DNA from: Rhynchospora pubera
Lineage: Eukaryota; Streptophyta; Magnoliopsida; Poales; Cyperaceae
Direction of reading: 5' to 3'
NCBI GenBank assembly: GCA_028095005.1
Contig: CM051461.1
Span: 63,531,840 to 63,595,839, forward strand
DNA length: 64,000 nt
This document shows, one piece after another, positions 35,086-47,108 of the stretch (within the stretch, counting starts at the first letter, position 1; each line of letters starts with the position of its first letter). The notes beneath the pieces were generated by a model that saw only the letters and a program-made list of their open reading frames with translations, was not told the origin of the DNA and searched no databases. Both the position numbers and the translations under genes were made by a program.

Positions 35086-35592
35086 ACTATTTTCCTCTCT
35101 TTCTTACTATGCTTTGATGTAATGCTTGTTACTTTTTAGATAATCCTAGTATGTAATCCTAATAATAAAAGGTGTTCAAGGCGTGGAGGGTTTATGTGTG
35201 CTGTGTGCGACTTCCAGGCTTTGTAATCTGAAACAACTACTAGAACGGTTATGAATACCTAGTTATCAGCTGTCAATTGCTATGCATCTTGATATATATA
35301 TATATTTTTTCTTGTTGTTGTCTGGGTAGGGTTGACTGGTATATATGGAGTTCTGGGTGTGTAGTGAATTAAAGTGCCTTTGAATTTTTAGCAATAGCTG
35401 CTAAGGATTTGCTTTAGCTGGATAGTTTAGCTATGTCATGTCGCTAGCATATTGATATGGAGTGAGATTGGGCCGATCGATATTGCCTATGGCCTATGGG
35501 CAGTAAACATAAACAAAAAACGTTACATTGAGCTGACATTCTTTATGAGTTACCATAGAAGCCCAAAACTATTGTGGCTTCAGTTAAGATAC
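35086..35592. other. DHAR 3' flank
   Basis: Probable 3' UTR with AATAAAA near 35164, then AT-rich spacer ending in the target repeat of the next Mutator-like element. No gene seen. Confidence 0.45.
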
Positions 35593-36877
35593 CGAAATTT
35601 AAAAAAATAATACTAAATTAATATAATATATTAAAAATAATATCAATATAATAATATTTTTTAAATAGTATCACGAGATCGGAATTCCAGATTCCGAACG
35701 CAAGATCTGAATCCCGGATTCAGGTCTTAGATTTTTTATTTTTTATATATTATTTATTTATTTTTTAGTTTATTAATTAGTTAATTAATTAGAAAAATAG
35801 ATAATATATTGTAAAAATATTGAAAAAATATGAAAAAATCAGGAATAATTAAATTAAATTTTATATGTAATTTAGTATTTTTTTGGGAAATTAAATTTAT
35901 TTTCTTTTAATTAATTTATTTAATTAAAAAATAAATAATTAAGTATAAATTTTTAATTAAATTATAAAAAAAAAATTTAATGTATTTTCCTTTGCATATA
36001 TTATTTCCATATTATATATTAAACAATCATGTCGAGTCTCATGATCAAGGAAGCACTTTCTGGATTGCATTAGAAAGGAATCATACGAGGTTGATGTTTT
36101 ACCGAGACGGAGAAGAAAGACTAAATTCACTTGATTTACTGCATTTCTCTTTTCAATGATTAATTTATGATTTAAAAAATATTTTTAGTAGTTTAGAGTG
36201 GTTTTTAGGTTTGCAAACTTTCAAAGTAGATTTTGGAGGTCTAGAGCGCGTTTTTTGGCTCCGAAAATGGTCGTTACGGGGTTTCACCGTGTGTTTTCCG
36301 GAATGTGCTCGTTTGCCCAAACGGACCTTCCTATCAAAACTTATGCATGTTTAAAGTTTTAATAAAATTTTGAACATTCTGAAAGGAAAGGATTATGCAT
36401 TTGTATCCCTGCAAATTCTGAAAATTTATAATCCTTTCTAAATGGTACAATTCATTTAATTAAATAAGTTATAAAAATTTATAAATTAATTAAAAGAAAA
36501 TAAATTTAATTTTCCCAAAAAAAAATACTAAATTACATATAAATTTTAATTTAATTATTTCTGAGTTTTTCATATTTTTTCAATATTTTTACAATATATT
36601 ATCTATTTATCTAATTAAATAACTAATTAATATACTAAATAAATAAATAAATAATATATAAAAAAATTAAAAAAGCTAAGTTCGGAATCCGGGATTCCGA
36701 TCTTAGCTAAGGTCGGAATCCGGGATTCCGGTATTAGCTAAGGTCGGAATCCAGGATTCCGATCTTGCGTTCGGAATCTGGGATTCCGATCTTGTGATAC
36801 TATTTAAAAAATATTATTATATTGATATTATTTTTATTATATTATATTAATTTAATATTATTTTTAAATTTTTCGGG
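35593..36877. mobile_element. Mutator-like element with very long inverted repeats
   Basis: The two ends match as inverse sequences for several hundred bp (AATTTAAAAATAATA...; AATAGTATCACRAGATCGGAAT). The 9-bp flanks TTAAGATAC (35584-35592) and TTAAGGTAC (36878-36886) differ at one base, as expected for a Mutator-type target duplication that has aged. Near the right end GGAATCCGGGATTCC palindromes are repeated with CTAAGGTC spacers (36690-36790). The centre (about 36190-36330) is unique. No transposase ORF, about 1.28 kb. Confidence 0.8.
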
Positions 36878-36898
36878 TTAAGGTACCGCCTGTCATAC

Positions 36899-37180
36899 TT
36901 GGCTTGCGTTAATCCTCCCCCAACTTCATCTCCTTCTCCACTCACCTCTGCCGCCATGGCTATTGCCCATTCATCTCTTCTCACTTCTTTAGAGGAGCCT
37001 CTTAGGTATTTCACTTCACCATTCCTTCATTCATTTCACATAATCCGTTGCATTTTCATCTCGGTTTCTCATCATTTCCTCTTTCAAATTGTTCTCTCTC
37101 AGCTTTCAAGTATCGTCGAGTCTGCTGTTGTTGGGTTCGTAAATTCATCGTCTTTGCAATGTTGTGCTTGGCTGGAGTAG
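36899..37180 (+). CDS. Possible first exon of an unrecognised or truncated gene
   Basis: Directly right of the Mutator-like element, a C/T-rich leader precedes ATGGCTATTGCC at 36957. The short frame MAIAHSSLLTSLEEPLR then meets an AG|GTATTTC donor near 37007. A downstream acceptor (TCTCTCTCAG near 37101) leads into LSSIVESAVVGFVN. The context of the ATG and the donor look real, but the reading frame ends soon and no family is recognised. A stranded 5' gene fragment is the likeliest explanation. Confidence 0.3.
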   Translation: MACVNPPPTSSPSPLTSAAMAIAHSSLLTSLEEPLRYFTSPFLHSFHIIRCIFISVSHHFLFQIVLSQLSSIVESAVVGFVNSSSLQCCAWLE

Positions 37181-37274
37181 AGGTGGGGTAAATCAGCGGC
37201 GAGGAGCAGCCCTACGTCAAAGAGGACGACTTTCCTCTTACATCTTACAGGTGGAATCACATCCTTTGCTGACC

Positions 37275-37403
37275 TCAGTAGGGTGCTAATTTTCGATCCG
37301 AACCGTCCTATCAAGGATGTCCAATGATTAATACTAAGTCTGTAAAAACCTGTTCGTCGAGATTAGATCTGGCGGTTCAGATTGGAAATTAGCACCCTGC
37401 TGA
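37275..37403. mobile_element. 129-bp inverted-repeat MITE
   Basis: The left end TCAGTAGGGTGCTAATTTTC matches the inverted right end (TCAGCAGGGTGCTAATTTCC), with GATCCGAACCG/CGGTTCAGAT next inside. Non-coding; no certain target repeat. Confidence 0.75.
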
Positions 37404-38131
37404 CATTAAAAAGTCAAGCAGAGGATACTTGTGCCTCTTACAGCTCTGCCTCTCTTCTTTCTTTTTAATTTTTTGATTTTAAGAAACATGTGGGGTCGCC
37501 ATCTAGGCCAATTGGAAATGACACATTGACACCTGTTTTGGTTATTTGAAAAAATGTAAAAAGTAAAAAACGGTAGGTGGGGCCCAGATGAAATACTGAA
37601 CTTGAATTGCAGTTTTCGACGGGCCGTTCTCACATGGGCCTTTTCATCTATTTCATTTCGGGGTTTTGTTTTTTTTTTTTCAAGCCCATATACATATATA
37701 TTTGTGTTTTTTCATCAGTGACATACTGACATAATTGCAAATAAATAGACTATATGATCTGACAATCGGTTTAACAACTCATCTTATGCACAGACAGTTA
37801 ACATTATCATATTGCCAACTTCCCCTTGACATATATGGGCTTGAAGTTAAGCACACAATCGCATAATCTCCAAATGATCTCATTTGGGCCCTCATTTTAT
37901 TATTCATGGGACTAATTATGGGCTTGAAGTTAAGTTGTGCCTCCAAATGTATTATTTTCAGGCCTAATTATATTTCTTTATAAAAATTTTATTTTACTAT
38001 TGTCAGATGTCTGGCCCATCAATTAGTCATAAATTTAAGCCCTCTTTCAGATACCATCTGACAATACTTTGCTGCCTGATTATTTGTAGTCAAATTTGAA
38101 GGCGAACAATATATATATATATATATATATA
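37404..38131. other. Spacer, no gene seen
   Basis: AT-rich intergenic DNA ending in a (TA)n tract (about 38110-38131). The phrase ATGGGCTTGAAGTTAAG occurs twice (near 37846 and 37918) as a short local repeat. Confidence 0.45.
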
Positions 38132-38535
38132 GAGAAAACATATCGTGCATACTAATGTACGGAAGCTTCGGTGCATACTGATCCGATTTCTTAGATCTGC
38201 TTCAAAATGACCGATCCAAACCGTTCAATATTATCTTCTTGTTATAATCTCCTTACCGACCAAATTTTATATTTTTTCGAAATTTTTAAGTATTTTTTTC
38301 AAATTTTCAAAAATCGCTAATCTAATTTTTTCTGAACCGTTCAAAAATAGCAGTTTTTAAAAATCCGAAAAAAATACTTAAAAATATCGAAAAAATGTAA
38401 AATTTGGTCGGCAAGGAGATTTCAATAGGGAGATCATATTGGACGGTTTGGATCGGTCATTTTGAAGCAGATCCAAGAGTTCGGATCAGTATGCACCGAA
38501 GCTTCCGTACATTAGTATGCACCATAGGTTTTCTC
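38132..38535. mobile_element. MITE inserted within a (TA)n microsatellite
   Basis: The left end GAGAAAACATATCGTGCATA pairs with the inverted right end (GAGAAAACCTATGGTGCATA). Both are bounded by TA repeats, about 24 bp to the left and 20 bp to the right. Inner blocks ATGACCGATCCAAACCGTTC and the inverse are those of the element at 25283-25708, although the outermost arms differ. Confidence 0.88.
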
Positions 38536-38569
38536 TATATATATATATATATATAAAATTGTACATCGA

Positions 38570-38885
38570 AAACCTATGAAGCATGAAGCATATTAATGTA
38601 CCGGAGGTTCAATGCATACTGATTCAAACTTTTCGATCTGCTTCAAAATGATAATTCAAATCGTCCAATATGATCTTATTGTCAATCAAATTTTACATTT
38701 TTTTTTTTTAATTTTTAAGTATTTTTTTTTTGGATTTAAAAAATCTTGTGCTTTTTAACGATTCAGAAAAAATTAAATTAGCGATTTTCCAATAAGTGAT
38801 CATATTGGACGGTTTGGATTGATCATCTTGAAGCAGATTGAAAATTTTGGATCATTATGCACTGAAGCTCTGAAACATTAGTATG
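38570..38885. mobile_element. Degenerate copy of the same MITE family
   Basis: AAACCTATGAAGCATGAAGCATATTAATGTACCGG on the left and inverted CACTGAAGCTCTGAAACATTAGTATG on the right, with CAAATCGTCCAATATGATC and ATATTGGACGGTTTGGATTG inside. It is more diverged than its neighbour at 38132 and lies only about 35 bp from it. Confidence 0.7.
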
Positions 38886-38899
38886 GTTAACGTGCCATC

Positions 38900-40083
38900 G
38901 ATTTGTTATCAAATTATTTTTCAAAATCCAAAATTCAAACGGTCAATCCAAACCGTTTAAATTGATCACCATATTCAAATCCTTTGGAGATCAAATTTTA
39001 CATTCTCTTCATTTTTTTACTATTTATTATGATATTTTTAAATTGAAGGGCCTGGAATATTTCAAGTATAATGGTTTTTGAAAAATATCATAATAAATAG
39101 CAAAAAAATTTTAAAAATATAAAATTTAATTCCAAGAGTATTTTAATTTGATGAACAATTTGAACACATTAAATTAATCACTTGAATTTATACAAGACCC
39201 CTAATTATTAAATATATACTTGGAATTTTCATACAACTCTACTTACACGTCATCACCGACCTCAGCATCTTCTCTGCCACGTGTACCCCAACGAACGGAC
39301 TTCTAGTCCCCATCGATAAATTCCTCGCGTACCATACTCATACAGCACTATTTGCATACTCTCAAAACTTTTAAATTTCATACCATGAAATAACTCCTCC
39401 TTTGGTTCAACGCGATCAAAATAGAATGCACATACAATTGATCTAATCACTCGAATCAACGCAATTTACCGTATAAAATAAAATTTACTATACCAAATGT
39501 ACTGTTTTTTATGAGTTGAAGAAATGTGATGATATCAGTGACCATTTAATGTCATTATTTTTTATTAAATCGACACAATAGTAAAAAAAAAAAATTTGTA
39601 AAGTGAAATTGTACTCTTATTTATTGAATCCTTAAAAGTGCACTGCACTATACTTCTCGTTTCAATTGTTCGAATTATAGTAAATTAATTTTAAAAAAAA
39701 ATAGTGGGAGCGACATTAATTTGTGATGCAACAACAAGAATATTAGCCAGAATATAATACTATAATGTTTATCATAAAATAGAAAAAAATAGAATACTGG
39801 TTTTCAAGATCTTAGTAGTGACCCCAAATTTTGTTGCCATTATCAATAGACATGTATTTACATTTTACAACGATGAAGAATTGCAGTATGGAAAGAATTG
39901 CAGAGATGCAAGACCCAGGATGATGTACGTAGTATGACACACAATGTCGTGCCCTTCGACTTGGCACAATATTACAGGACTACCACTCCATGCATCTACT
40001 CGTACAAGTACAAATTGAATGAAAATCTTACTAGATTCAGTATACTTAATTAAGAGCCCCCTGATTAATTGTAGTTTGTTAAT
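38900..40083. other. AT-rich spacer with a diverged inverted repeat
   Basis: No gene seen. At about 38930-39170 a weak inverted repeat (TTTTTACTATTTATTATGATATTTTTAAA and its inverse) may be an old MITE. Confidence 0.4.
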
Positions 40084-42150
40084 TTAATCATCGTCCTGAT
40101 CATCATCTGGAGTAGTTGAGGAAGCCAAATCAGCGAGCATTTGCTGAATGCGTTGTTGATCCTTCTCCATATTTATTCTCTCTTCTCTGTCTCTTGCATA
40201 CGACTCAAAGAACGCTCTGTTTTCCTTCTCCAGCTCTGTCCAAACTAATTTAACACCACACAAACACATGGTCTACATGTTATTATATAATATTGGAAAC
40301 AAATGCCAATGATGTATATAGTTTCCCAATTGGTTCTTATCTAGAATGAACGAATGAGTGATCAAATCATAAGAGCATAAAAAATTAAACATAACCATTT
40401 TGCAAATAAAATCAGATCTCTCTTGAGAATTTTTTTTTATTCAAATACTTACATGACTACTTGCGCACAGTTACCATGATACAATAGTTATAAATATTAT
40501 ATGTATTTTTGACTTGATAGCTTCTATCCAAAAAAAAAAAGAGGATATTATATGTATTACATACCTAGCAATATGCCTACTTAAATTTTTACTTGCTTTT
40601 GTATTCATATTCTTCAACAAATTGATCAAACCTCTTAACCTAGTTTAATTACTGTTACATATGATCCAAATTATAATGATATACATAATAACACATATAG
40701 TCTAGTTATGTACTAGATTTGATAAGAAGATCCACAAGTTTTTTTGCAGTATATTTTATAGAGGCTCTATTTTGTATATCGACATCTCATGATGATGTGA
40801 TGTGTAAAACTGTAATCTATAGCACTTCTTTTTTTTTTTTAGAATTGAGAGGATTTATGAAACAGGTCTGTGTTTAAGTTCATGTTTATATATATTATAC
40901 GTGAACAACAAAGGTACTGATTAATGAGAGCTTACTTATGATGCTAGGAATAATCAGATGAAAATTATCAGCTTGAAATGATTGTAAAGACTAAAATGTA
41001 CTTATCAAAATTTGAAAATTAGACAGTTTATTTGGCAGTATAATAGTAGAACCAATTGGAACGATTATTACTTAGAAAAGGAAACTAGAACAATTGCTAC
41101 TATCCAAAAAGATATAGGATCTAGAGTGGAATGCAAAAATTATTGAATGCTAAGATCAGAGAATATTTAAATTTTTATAATTGTATTTTTAATTCTTGAG
41201 GATGCATACATGAATTTCAAAACAAATAAATCTCAAGTTTTTAAGTAAGGAAAATGCTTGATTAACATGAGGTCGGATATGAGAGTCAGGATTGTAAGGT
41301 TGAATCCTGTTTGACAACTGAATTGTCTGAGCAAATAAAAATAAAATTAGGGCACTGCATCTTTCATAAGGATCATGAAAACAATAATCTGTTAACAAAA
41401 AATTATATGTAAAAATAAAAGGCAGAAATTAAACAATGTCTATTTCCAATATTTAGAAAGGAGATTCTCTACATATAAAAGAACATTCATGCTCATGGGT
41501 GATTCCATAAGACTGCTCTGTTAAATAAAGTAATGCGCAGATGATGATTTGATGAGAGGTATTTTATCAATTAATTAAGTACCTGTTGAAGTGATGACTG
41601 GTTTGATATTAGCGTGCTTTTCAAGGGCTTCCATGCATTCTTCCTTGTTCATGTTGTGCAATATGCATTTCTCTATCAGATGTTGCACCTTGAATGACAA
41701 TTATAGAAAAAAAAATTATATGACAAGAGAAGTTATATATGTTATGAGAGATCATGACATCAAAGATATAGTTACATGTAAATGAATATTGGTGGTGGTG
41801 GTGGTGCATGCATATATATATATATATGACGAAGATATGTATGTGAAACTTAATGATGGGGCCATAACTTGGAGATATTTTAATTTTGTGGGAAAATAAA
41901 AAAAAACTAGTAATCAGTTACATATATAAAACATAATTATCATGTACTTGTAATTAATCTGGCAGTGATGATGCTTTCTTGATGAGAAATATATAAAGCA
42001 AAAAAAAAAAAAAAAAACATATATATGTTTAGGATGACGTGTGTGTTTTGGTAATGAATATAAAAAAAAAGGCGTAGAATTGATTGAGAAGGCATGAAAG
42101 GGGTAGGTACGTACCATTCTGATATAGGAAGAAGAAGAGTCGTCGGCCAT
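40084..42150 (-). CDS. Plant-specific A_thal_3526 (TIGR01589/PF09713) domain protein
   Basis: Three exons on the minus strand (42115-42150, 41583-41688, 40084-40244) join in frame to 100 residues. The plant-only domain fills residues 9-70: YIRMVQHLIEKCILHNMNKE, then ECMEALEKHANIKPVITSTV, then WTELEKENRAFFESYARDRE. The C-terminus is a charged helix (EERINMEKDQQRIQQMLADL) and an acidic tail DDDQDDD. This family has no established biochemical function and occurs as several small paralogues per plant genome. The first intron is about 0.43 kb and the second 1.34 kb; both have GT-AG ends. The start MADDSSSS gives the short Ser-rich leader usual in the family. Confidence is high for the family and low for any role. 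Confidence 0.92.
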
Positions 42151-42588
42151 GGGGAAACGAGGTAAGGGTAATTAAGGTAAGGTAAGGTAAAAGGCAAGGG
42201 GAAGTTGATTGAGTAGAGGGAGAGCAGTGGGTGTGAATCGTGCAATGCTATGATGAATTGATGATGATATATATCAGTAATCAGTATCACGCGCGATAAG
42301 CTAGCTAGTTAGCTAGCTAGGTCTACTCTGGGTGGAGAATTGAGTTACAGATCACTCAGAGTCAGAGGGAGGAATTAATTAATAAGGGGGAGAGAGAGAG
42401 AGAGAGAGATCAGACGCTACATTAATACACTAGGACTGGGGCTGGGTCAGGGAGAATTTGCATGTGGGGCCCCACTCCACGTGGGTTCCTCAAATCTGAT
42501 TGGTGGCGACGAGATGAGGGATCCCCTCCCCACCTTTTCTCTTCCTTCTTCTCGTGTTCTCAGTTCTCACACTGTCACACATGATTAG
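42151..42588. other. Upstream region of the A_thal_3526 gene
   Basis: Promoter and leader region, with a (GA)n run at 42391-42410, which lies in the probable leader on the minus strand as (TC)n, and GTAAGGTAAGG repeats. No other gene seen. Confidence 0.45.
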
Positions 42589-42861
42589 GCCTGGTTAACG
42601 TGGTAAACGGCAACGGAATGGGCCATTTCGTTTCAACAACGGTATACACCGGAATGATTCGTTATCCGTTCCGTTTGTAACGGAATGGACGGAACGTAGC
42701 GGAACAAGTCATTTTACACTGTATTTCACACAACGGTATGTCGAAATCCATTCCGTTTATCGTTCCGTTTCGGAAACGTATGCTGAAAAGTGATTCGTCA
42801 CTCGTTTCGTTTGGACGGAACGTGCACGGTACACGGTAAACGGTATACCGTCGGCAGGCTG
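42589..42861. mobile_element. Short hAT-like MITE rich in AAACGG motifs
   Basis: Starts TAGGCCTGGTTAACGTGG and ends CCGTCGGCAGGCTG, matching the terminus style of the 2-kb hAT element at 53248. At least a dozen AACGG/CCGTT motifs fill 270 bp, like the transposase-binding subterminal motif (AAACGG) of Ac/Ds elements. A clean 8-bp target repeat was not found (CACACAT occurs imperfectly on both sides). Confidence 0.65.
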
Positions 42862-43169
42862 ACACACATCCAATTCATTCATTCATTAATAACTATATAT
42901 ATTATTTATATTACGAATCAATAATATCTATTGGCGAATGATGATGATCAGTTAGTATGTTGTCTTCACTCGATCTCCTCCCAGAAAGTGGGACATATAT
43001 ATATTACATGTCTTTTTTTTTTAAAAGAGTTATATTTATTACATGTTCATCATATATATGTATATAATATATACATATATATTAAAAGAGAAATTAAAAG
43101 AGGTGTGAGCGGACCACGAAATGGGGGAGGGATCAATGTCTCCTGCATCAAGGGGTGTCCAACCTAAGA

Positions 43170-43430
43170 AACAGCGACAAAATTAGAGTTGTTCGTTAGT
43201 TGTTTATTTTGATGACGGAATTGGTTTTAATTTCGTTAATGGTTTTGCAGTGACGAAATGGTCAAAATTTATTTAATTTTCGTGATTTACACAGTGACGA
43301 AATCTTTCATTGTTTTGTTAATCGTTTCACTAAATTAGACAAAAGTAAATTTTGTTTTGTTAACCGTTTCACCAGGGTGAAACAAAACAAAAAACGGTGA
43401 AACACGCTTTCGTTTGCAGTCCTAAGTTAC
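43170..43430. repeat. Degenerate hAT-like repeat
   Basis: GACGAAAT, CGTTTCACC and AAAACGGTGAAAC motifs are repeated in both orientations over about 250 bp, resembling the subterminal part of hAT elements. The ends could not be fixed. Confidence 0.4.
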
Positions 43431-43529
43431 CTGCATGCCTCTCCGCCACCAATCCACTTCACCATTCAACGATCCCTCATTCCCTTCTCTTTCCATTTGG
43501 GACAAGAGAAAACTTGTAATTTGTGAATT

Positions 43530-44100
43530 GTTGAAACTCGATTCGACAAAAACTTGGTTGTTAACTCGAGTTGAGTCAAGTTGAACTTGGTTGTTAACTC
43601 GAGTTGAGTCAAGTTGATAGGTTGATGAGTCATGTTCAAGTTGAGTTCAACTCCACTCGTGAACTCGCGAGCCGACTCAATATAATAAATTTCTATTTCA
43701 AATATTCTTGTCAACCTGATTTAAGAATATTAAATATTCATTAAAGAATAATATTTTAGTTTAAATAATTTTAGCAAATTCAAATTGAGTTTCAAAACAT
43801 ATTTTTATTATAATCAATTAAAAAATTAGATACCACAATTTCATTGTTTATATTGTTGTATGTATAATTAATTATAATATTAAAATAAAATAAAACTTAA
43901 ATATAGAAATTTTCAAGTACATATATAGTCGCATTTTTAGCTGATTATTGATTCAAGAGCCTAACTCGAGTCGAAAACCAGTTGAGCTTGAGTTGGTCTA
44001 GAAAACTTCAAAGTTCAAAGTGTCTCCAACCTCGAGTTATATGCAGTAATATAGCCAAGACGAGCTCAAGTTGACCCCAAACTCAAATCGTATACAGCAA
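43530..44100. mobile_element. Probable hAT-like element with TCGAGTTGAGTC motifs
   Basis: Two direct copies of ACTTGGTTGTTAACTCGAGT followed by TGAGTCAAGTTGA lie at about 43550-43617. Related CTCGAGTCGAAAACC, GAGCTTGAGTTGG and CTCAAGTTGACC motifs lie at 43955-44090, with an AT-rich middle. Clustered direct and inverted subterminal motifs at both ends suggest a non-autonomous DNA transposon. Target repeats were not found. Confidence 0.45.
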
Positions 44101-45821
44101 TTTCCCATGAATTTATTCTTCCTTATTTTATCCTCCAATTAATGCATTGATTGTACATACAAACATATATATGATAATAATAGTGTACGAAAATAAGAAC
44201 AGAATTTAAAAAAACTGCATAGAAAGAGTAGTATCTTATTAATTTTTTTTTAAAAAAAAACCACATTAATTGTTTTAAGGTACTGACGGATTTTTTGGAC
44301 TCACAGATACATATGCCTCCCAAATCTATTTTTATTATTTCTTTCTCTTATGTTGATCATAAACGTGTCTCTAGCATGGAAACCAATCATATGCATTTTT
44401 TCCAATTATTGTTTGTTTTAATTACAATTAGATAACATTTAATTTGAAATCTTGATTTATGCTTGCAGCCTTTGGAACATTTTATAGTTTCGGAGGCATA
44501 CCATTTAGCACATTATTTTTAACTCTGTACAAATTCTCACTTGATAAAAAATAATGTGTAGGGTTCACATTTAAGGTTGTGTGATAAAAATAAAGTTGAC
44601 ACGTACGTGGTGCATTCTAGATAGCAAGTTGACACGTGATGCATCCACGAGGTAAAAATTAATTATATATATGTTTTGATATTATCTATGTAGTATAGTG
44701 TTAGTATATAACAAGTCACTTAATTTTAGTTTTTTTTTTTTTTAACACGAATCAACTATATAACGACTAACATTAATCCTTAGTATAGTAAATTAGGCAT
44801 GCAAGATGTGGTGGACTAAGTTTAACAGCCTTAATTATTCTACACAATGACAAGGCCAGACACCAAGCATCCCTTTGTTCTTCTACACAACCACCTTTCC
44901 ACTTGCAGTGTATGATATACAAACCTTGTACGGCGGGGATAATTAATGCAACGGTCTATTACAATAATAGAATACAAATAGAAACAGTAATCATGGTATC
45001 ATATTCATTTCTGTGGGGTTCTTTTCAAGAATCACCAGTCCTACGTCTCCTTTTTGTCTTCATGCATGATGCACTCCCAACTCCTACTCGGTTTTTCTGT
45101 GGTTCCACCTACTATCTATTATGTAGTTTTAGTATTTAATTGTGGAAATAATTTCGATCTTAACTAATTCATAATATCGTTGAACAAATTAACTTTTAAA
45201 TGATTAAGAAGACAAAACTACCCACTAAGATCAGCATTCATTAGATCATAGAATCCATATTTTTTGAGATGCATGTGTATACATAATCCTCTACTTAGAA
45301 GTTGTACAATACATTCTGATCAACACATTAAGTTATATATATAATAAAGTCGACTGAAATTTCTTAAAGAAAAAAAAATTGAATGGACTGAAAGATAACA
45401 ATAGAAAACTATCATGGTCAGAGGCCTGGTGAAGTTTTCTGAAGTATATATAGTAGTAAAAAATCATGAAGTTAAAAGTTTGAGGCAGTATTAATTAAGC
45501 TAAATCATGATCTCTGCTGATGTATGTATAATTTGAGAAAGAGAAGGAGAAGTGCACACAAGGCCACAAGCTGCACAGCAAATCCAGAAGAGTTGGACAA
45601 GCGGCAACCTCCAAGCCGTCCCACATGGACCGGGCCCACCAACTTCACTATTACATTATATTTTAGGAAGCATCTCCTCATATTAGTTATATATTAATTA
45701 TTTATTACCTATTATGTCAGAAAATGAAGTAGAAAGAAGAGTGACGTGACTAGAAGAAGCCTTTGGGAATTGGGAGGGGAAGTTGAGAACGCAGCCCTTT
45801 CTCTCTCAGCATCTCCATGCC
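44101..45821. other. AT-rich intergenic DNA, no gene seen
   Basis: No supported gene. Short frames such as 44903-45139 show no family motif. Confidence 0.4.
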
Positions 45822-46891
45822 GGGAATTGATTTGGACACCACCATAAAGTGATACAACACCACCAAATATTTTTAGTGCCCAAAATACCCTCCGTTAATT
45901 GGGCCGCTCCAAGCATCTCTCTGAAACAATCCCAACTTCGTAGCAGTTATTATTAAATAAATAAACCGTTCCAAGTTCCAACTCGGCTCAGTACAATACA
46001 ACGTAGTTATTTTTCACAGTACCGTAAAACTGTTGAAGACAAAAAATAAAAGAAAATAGCGCTAATGAAGTCTTATTGCTTTTAGTGAGAGGTGCAAATT
46101 GCTAAGTTTGTAAAAAACTAAAAACACTTATTATAAAGGCACTGGTAAATAAATAAAAAAACAAGTGGCAGCAAAAAGAGATTGGTTTTGTCAAATTTTT
46201 ATTGGGTCAGCAAATTGAAGCATTTAAGATCCAACATTTGATCAAACATGTAACTAGTTCTCCATTTGAAATAAAATAAAGTACTAAACCATAATTGATT
46301 TGATAGAAATAATATTAAAACGTAGTTCTTATTTTGGTTGGTGAAATTCCATACTAAACAAAACAATATCAAAGGCCTCTCATAAAATATGATATAAAGA
46401 AAAACTGAACTTAAAAAATTCATACACGTAATACATGATACACATGTAATTTTTTTTTTCCAACAGAGACGGTTTACTTTTGCCCGAATATGAGTAATTA
46501 CAATAGAAATTGAAGACATATAGGGTAAGGTTATGACGCGATTTTACCTCACCGATCTCTCTACTGAGGCCAGATGAGGGTCTAGCAATGATGTGACCAC
46601 CGTCGATCTCGAAGTCAAAAATTGCTTGCTCTCTATAGTGTCCAATTATACGTGGTCACTGTTAATCTCTAGACATAGGTGGCGGAAGGCAATTGGAAGG
46701 AACGTGATGAAAAGAATGAAGAAGCGAGGTTTTAAGACTTTAGAACGGTACAAATTTAGAAGCGTGGTGAGACGAAAGTCCACGTGACCGGCAAAAGTTG
46801 GAAATGCATGGAGGTGTACATAGGGTATTTTGGTCATTAAAAAAATTTGGTGGTGTTGTATAACTTTTTGGTGGTGTCCAAATCACTTCCC
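45822..46891. mobile_element. Non-autonomous Mutator-like element, 1,070 bp
   Basis: The left end GGGAATTGATTTGGACACCA and the inverted right end GGGAAGTGATTTGGACACCA continue as matching inverted repeats for about 65 bp (CAACACCACCAAAT; CCAAAATACCC). The 9-bp direct repeat CTCCATGCC is perfect on both sides (45813-45821 and 46892-46900), diagnostic of Mutator-type insertion. No transposase and no recognisable captured exon. Confidence 0.93.
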
Positions 46892-46937
46892 CTCCATGCC
46901 ATGTCTCCATCCCACAAATTTTATCCCACCACATTTC

Positions 46938-47105
46938 GGGGCTGTTTGGATTTCCATGGGATTTTGGGGAATTTCATCTTCCTACCATAAATTTATTATA
47001 AACAATCCAAACTCTTCACAAAATTACACACTTTCCAATAAATTTAATCCTAGGAATTGTAACTTCTCCGAATTCTCCAAATTCCTGAGCGATCCAAACG
47101 GCCCC
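46938..47105. mobile_element. GTTTGG-ended MITE (168 bp)
   Basis: The left end GGGGCTGTTTGGATTTCC matches the inverted right end (GGGGCCGTTTGGATCGCT). TTC lies outside both ends (46935-46937 and 47106-47108). The core has ATAAACAATCCAAACTCTTC, shared with the copies at 26332, 52505 and 56156. It lies only 37 bp from the right target repeat of the Mutator-like element. Confidence 0.85.
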
Positions 47106-47108
47106 TTC

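Noticed and set aside
46593..46837. Overlapping plus and minus frames in the right part of the Mutator-like element
   Set aside because: Both frames are short, lie close to or within the terminal inverted repeat region and show no domain; not evidence for a captured gene.
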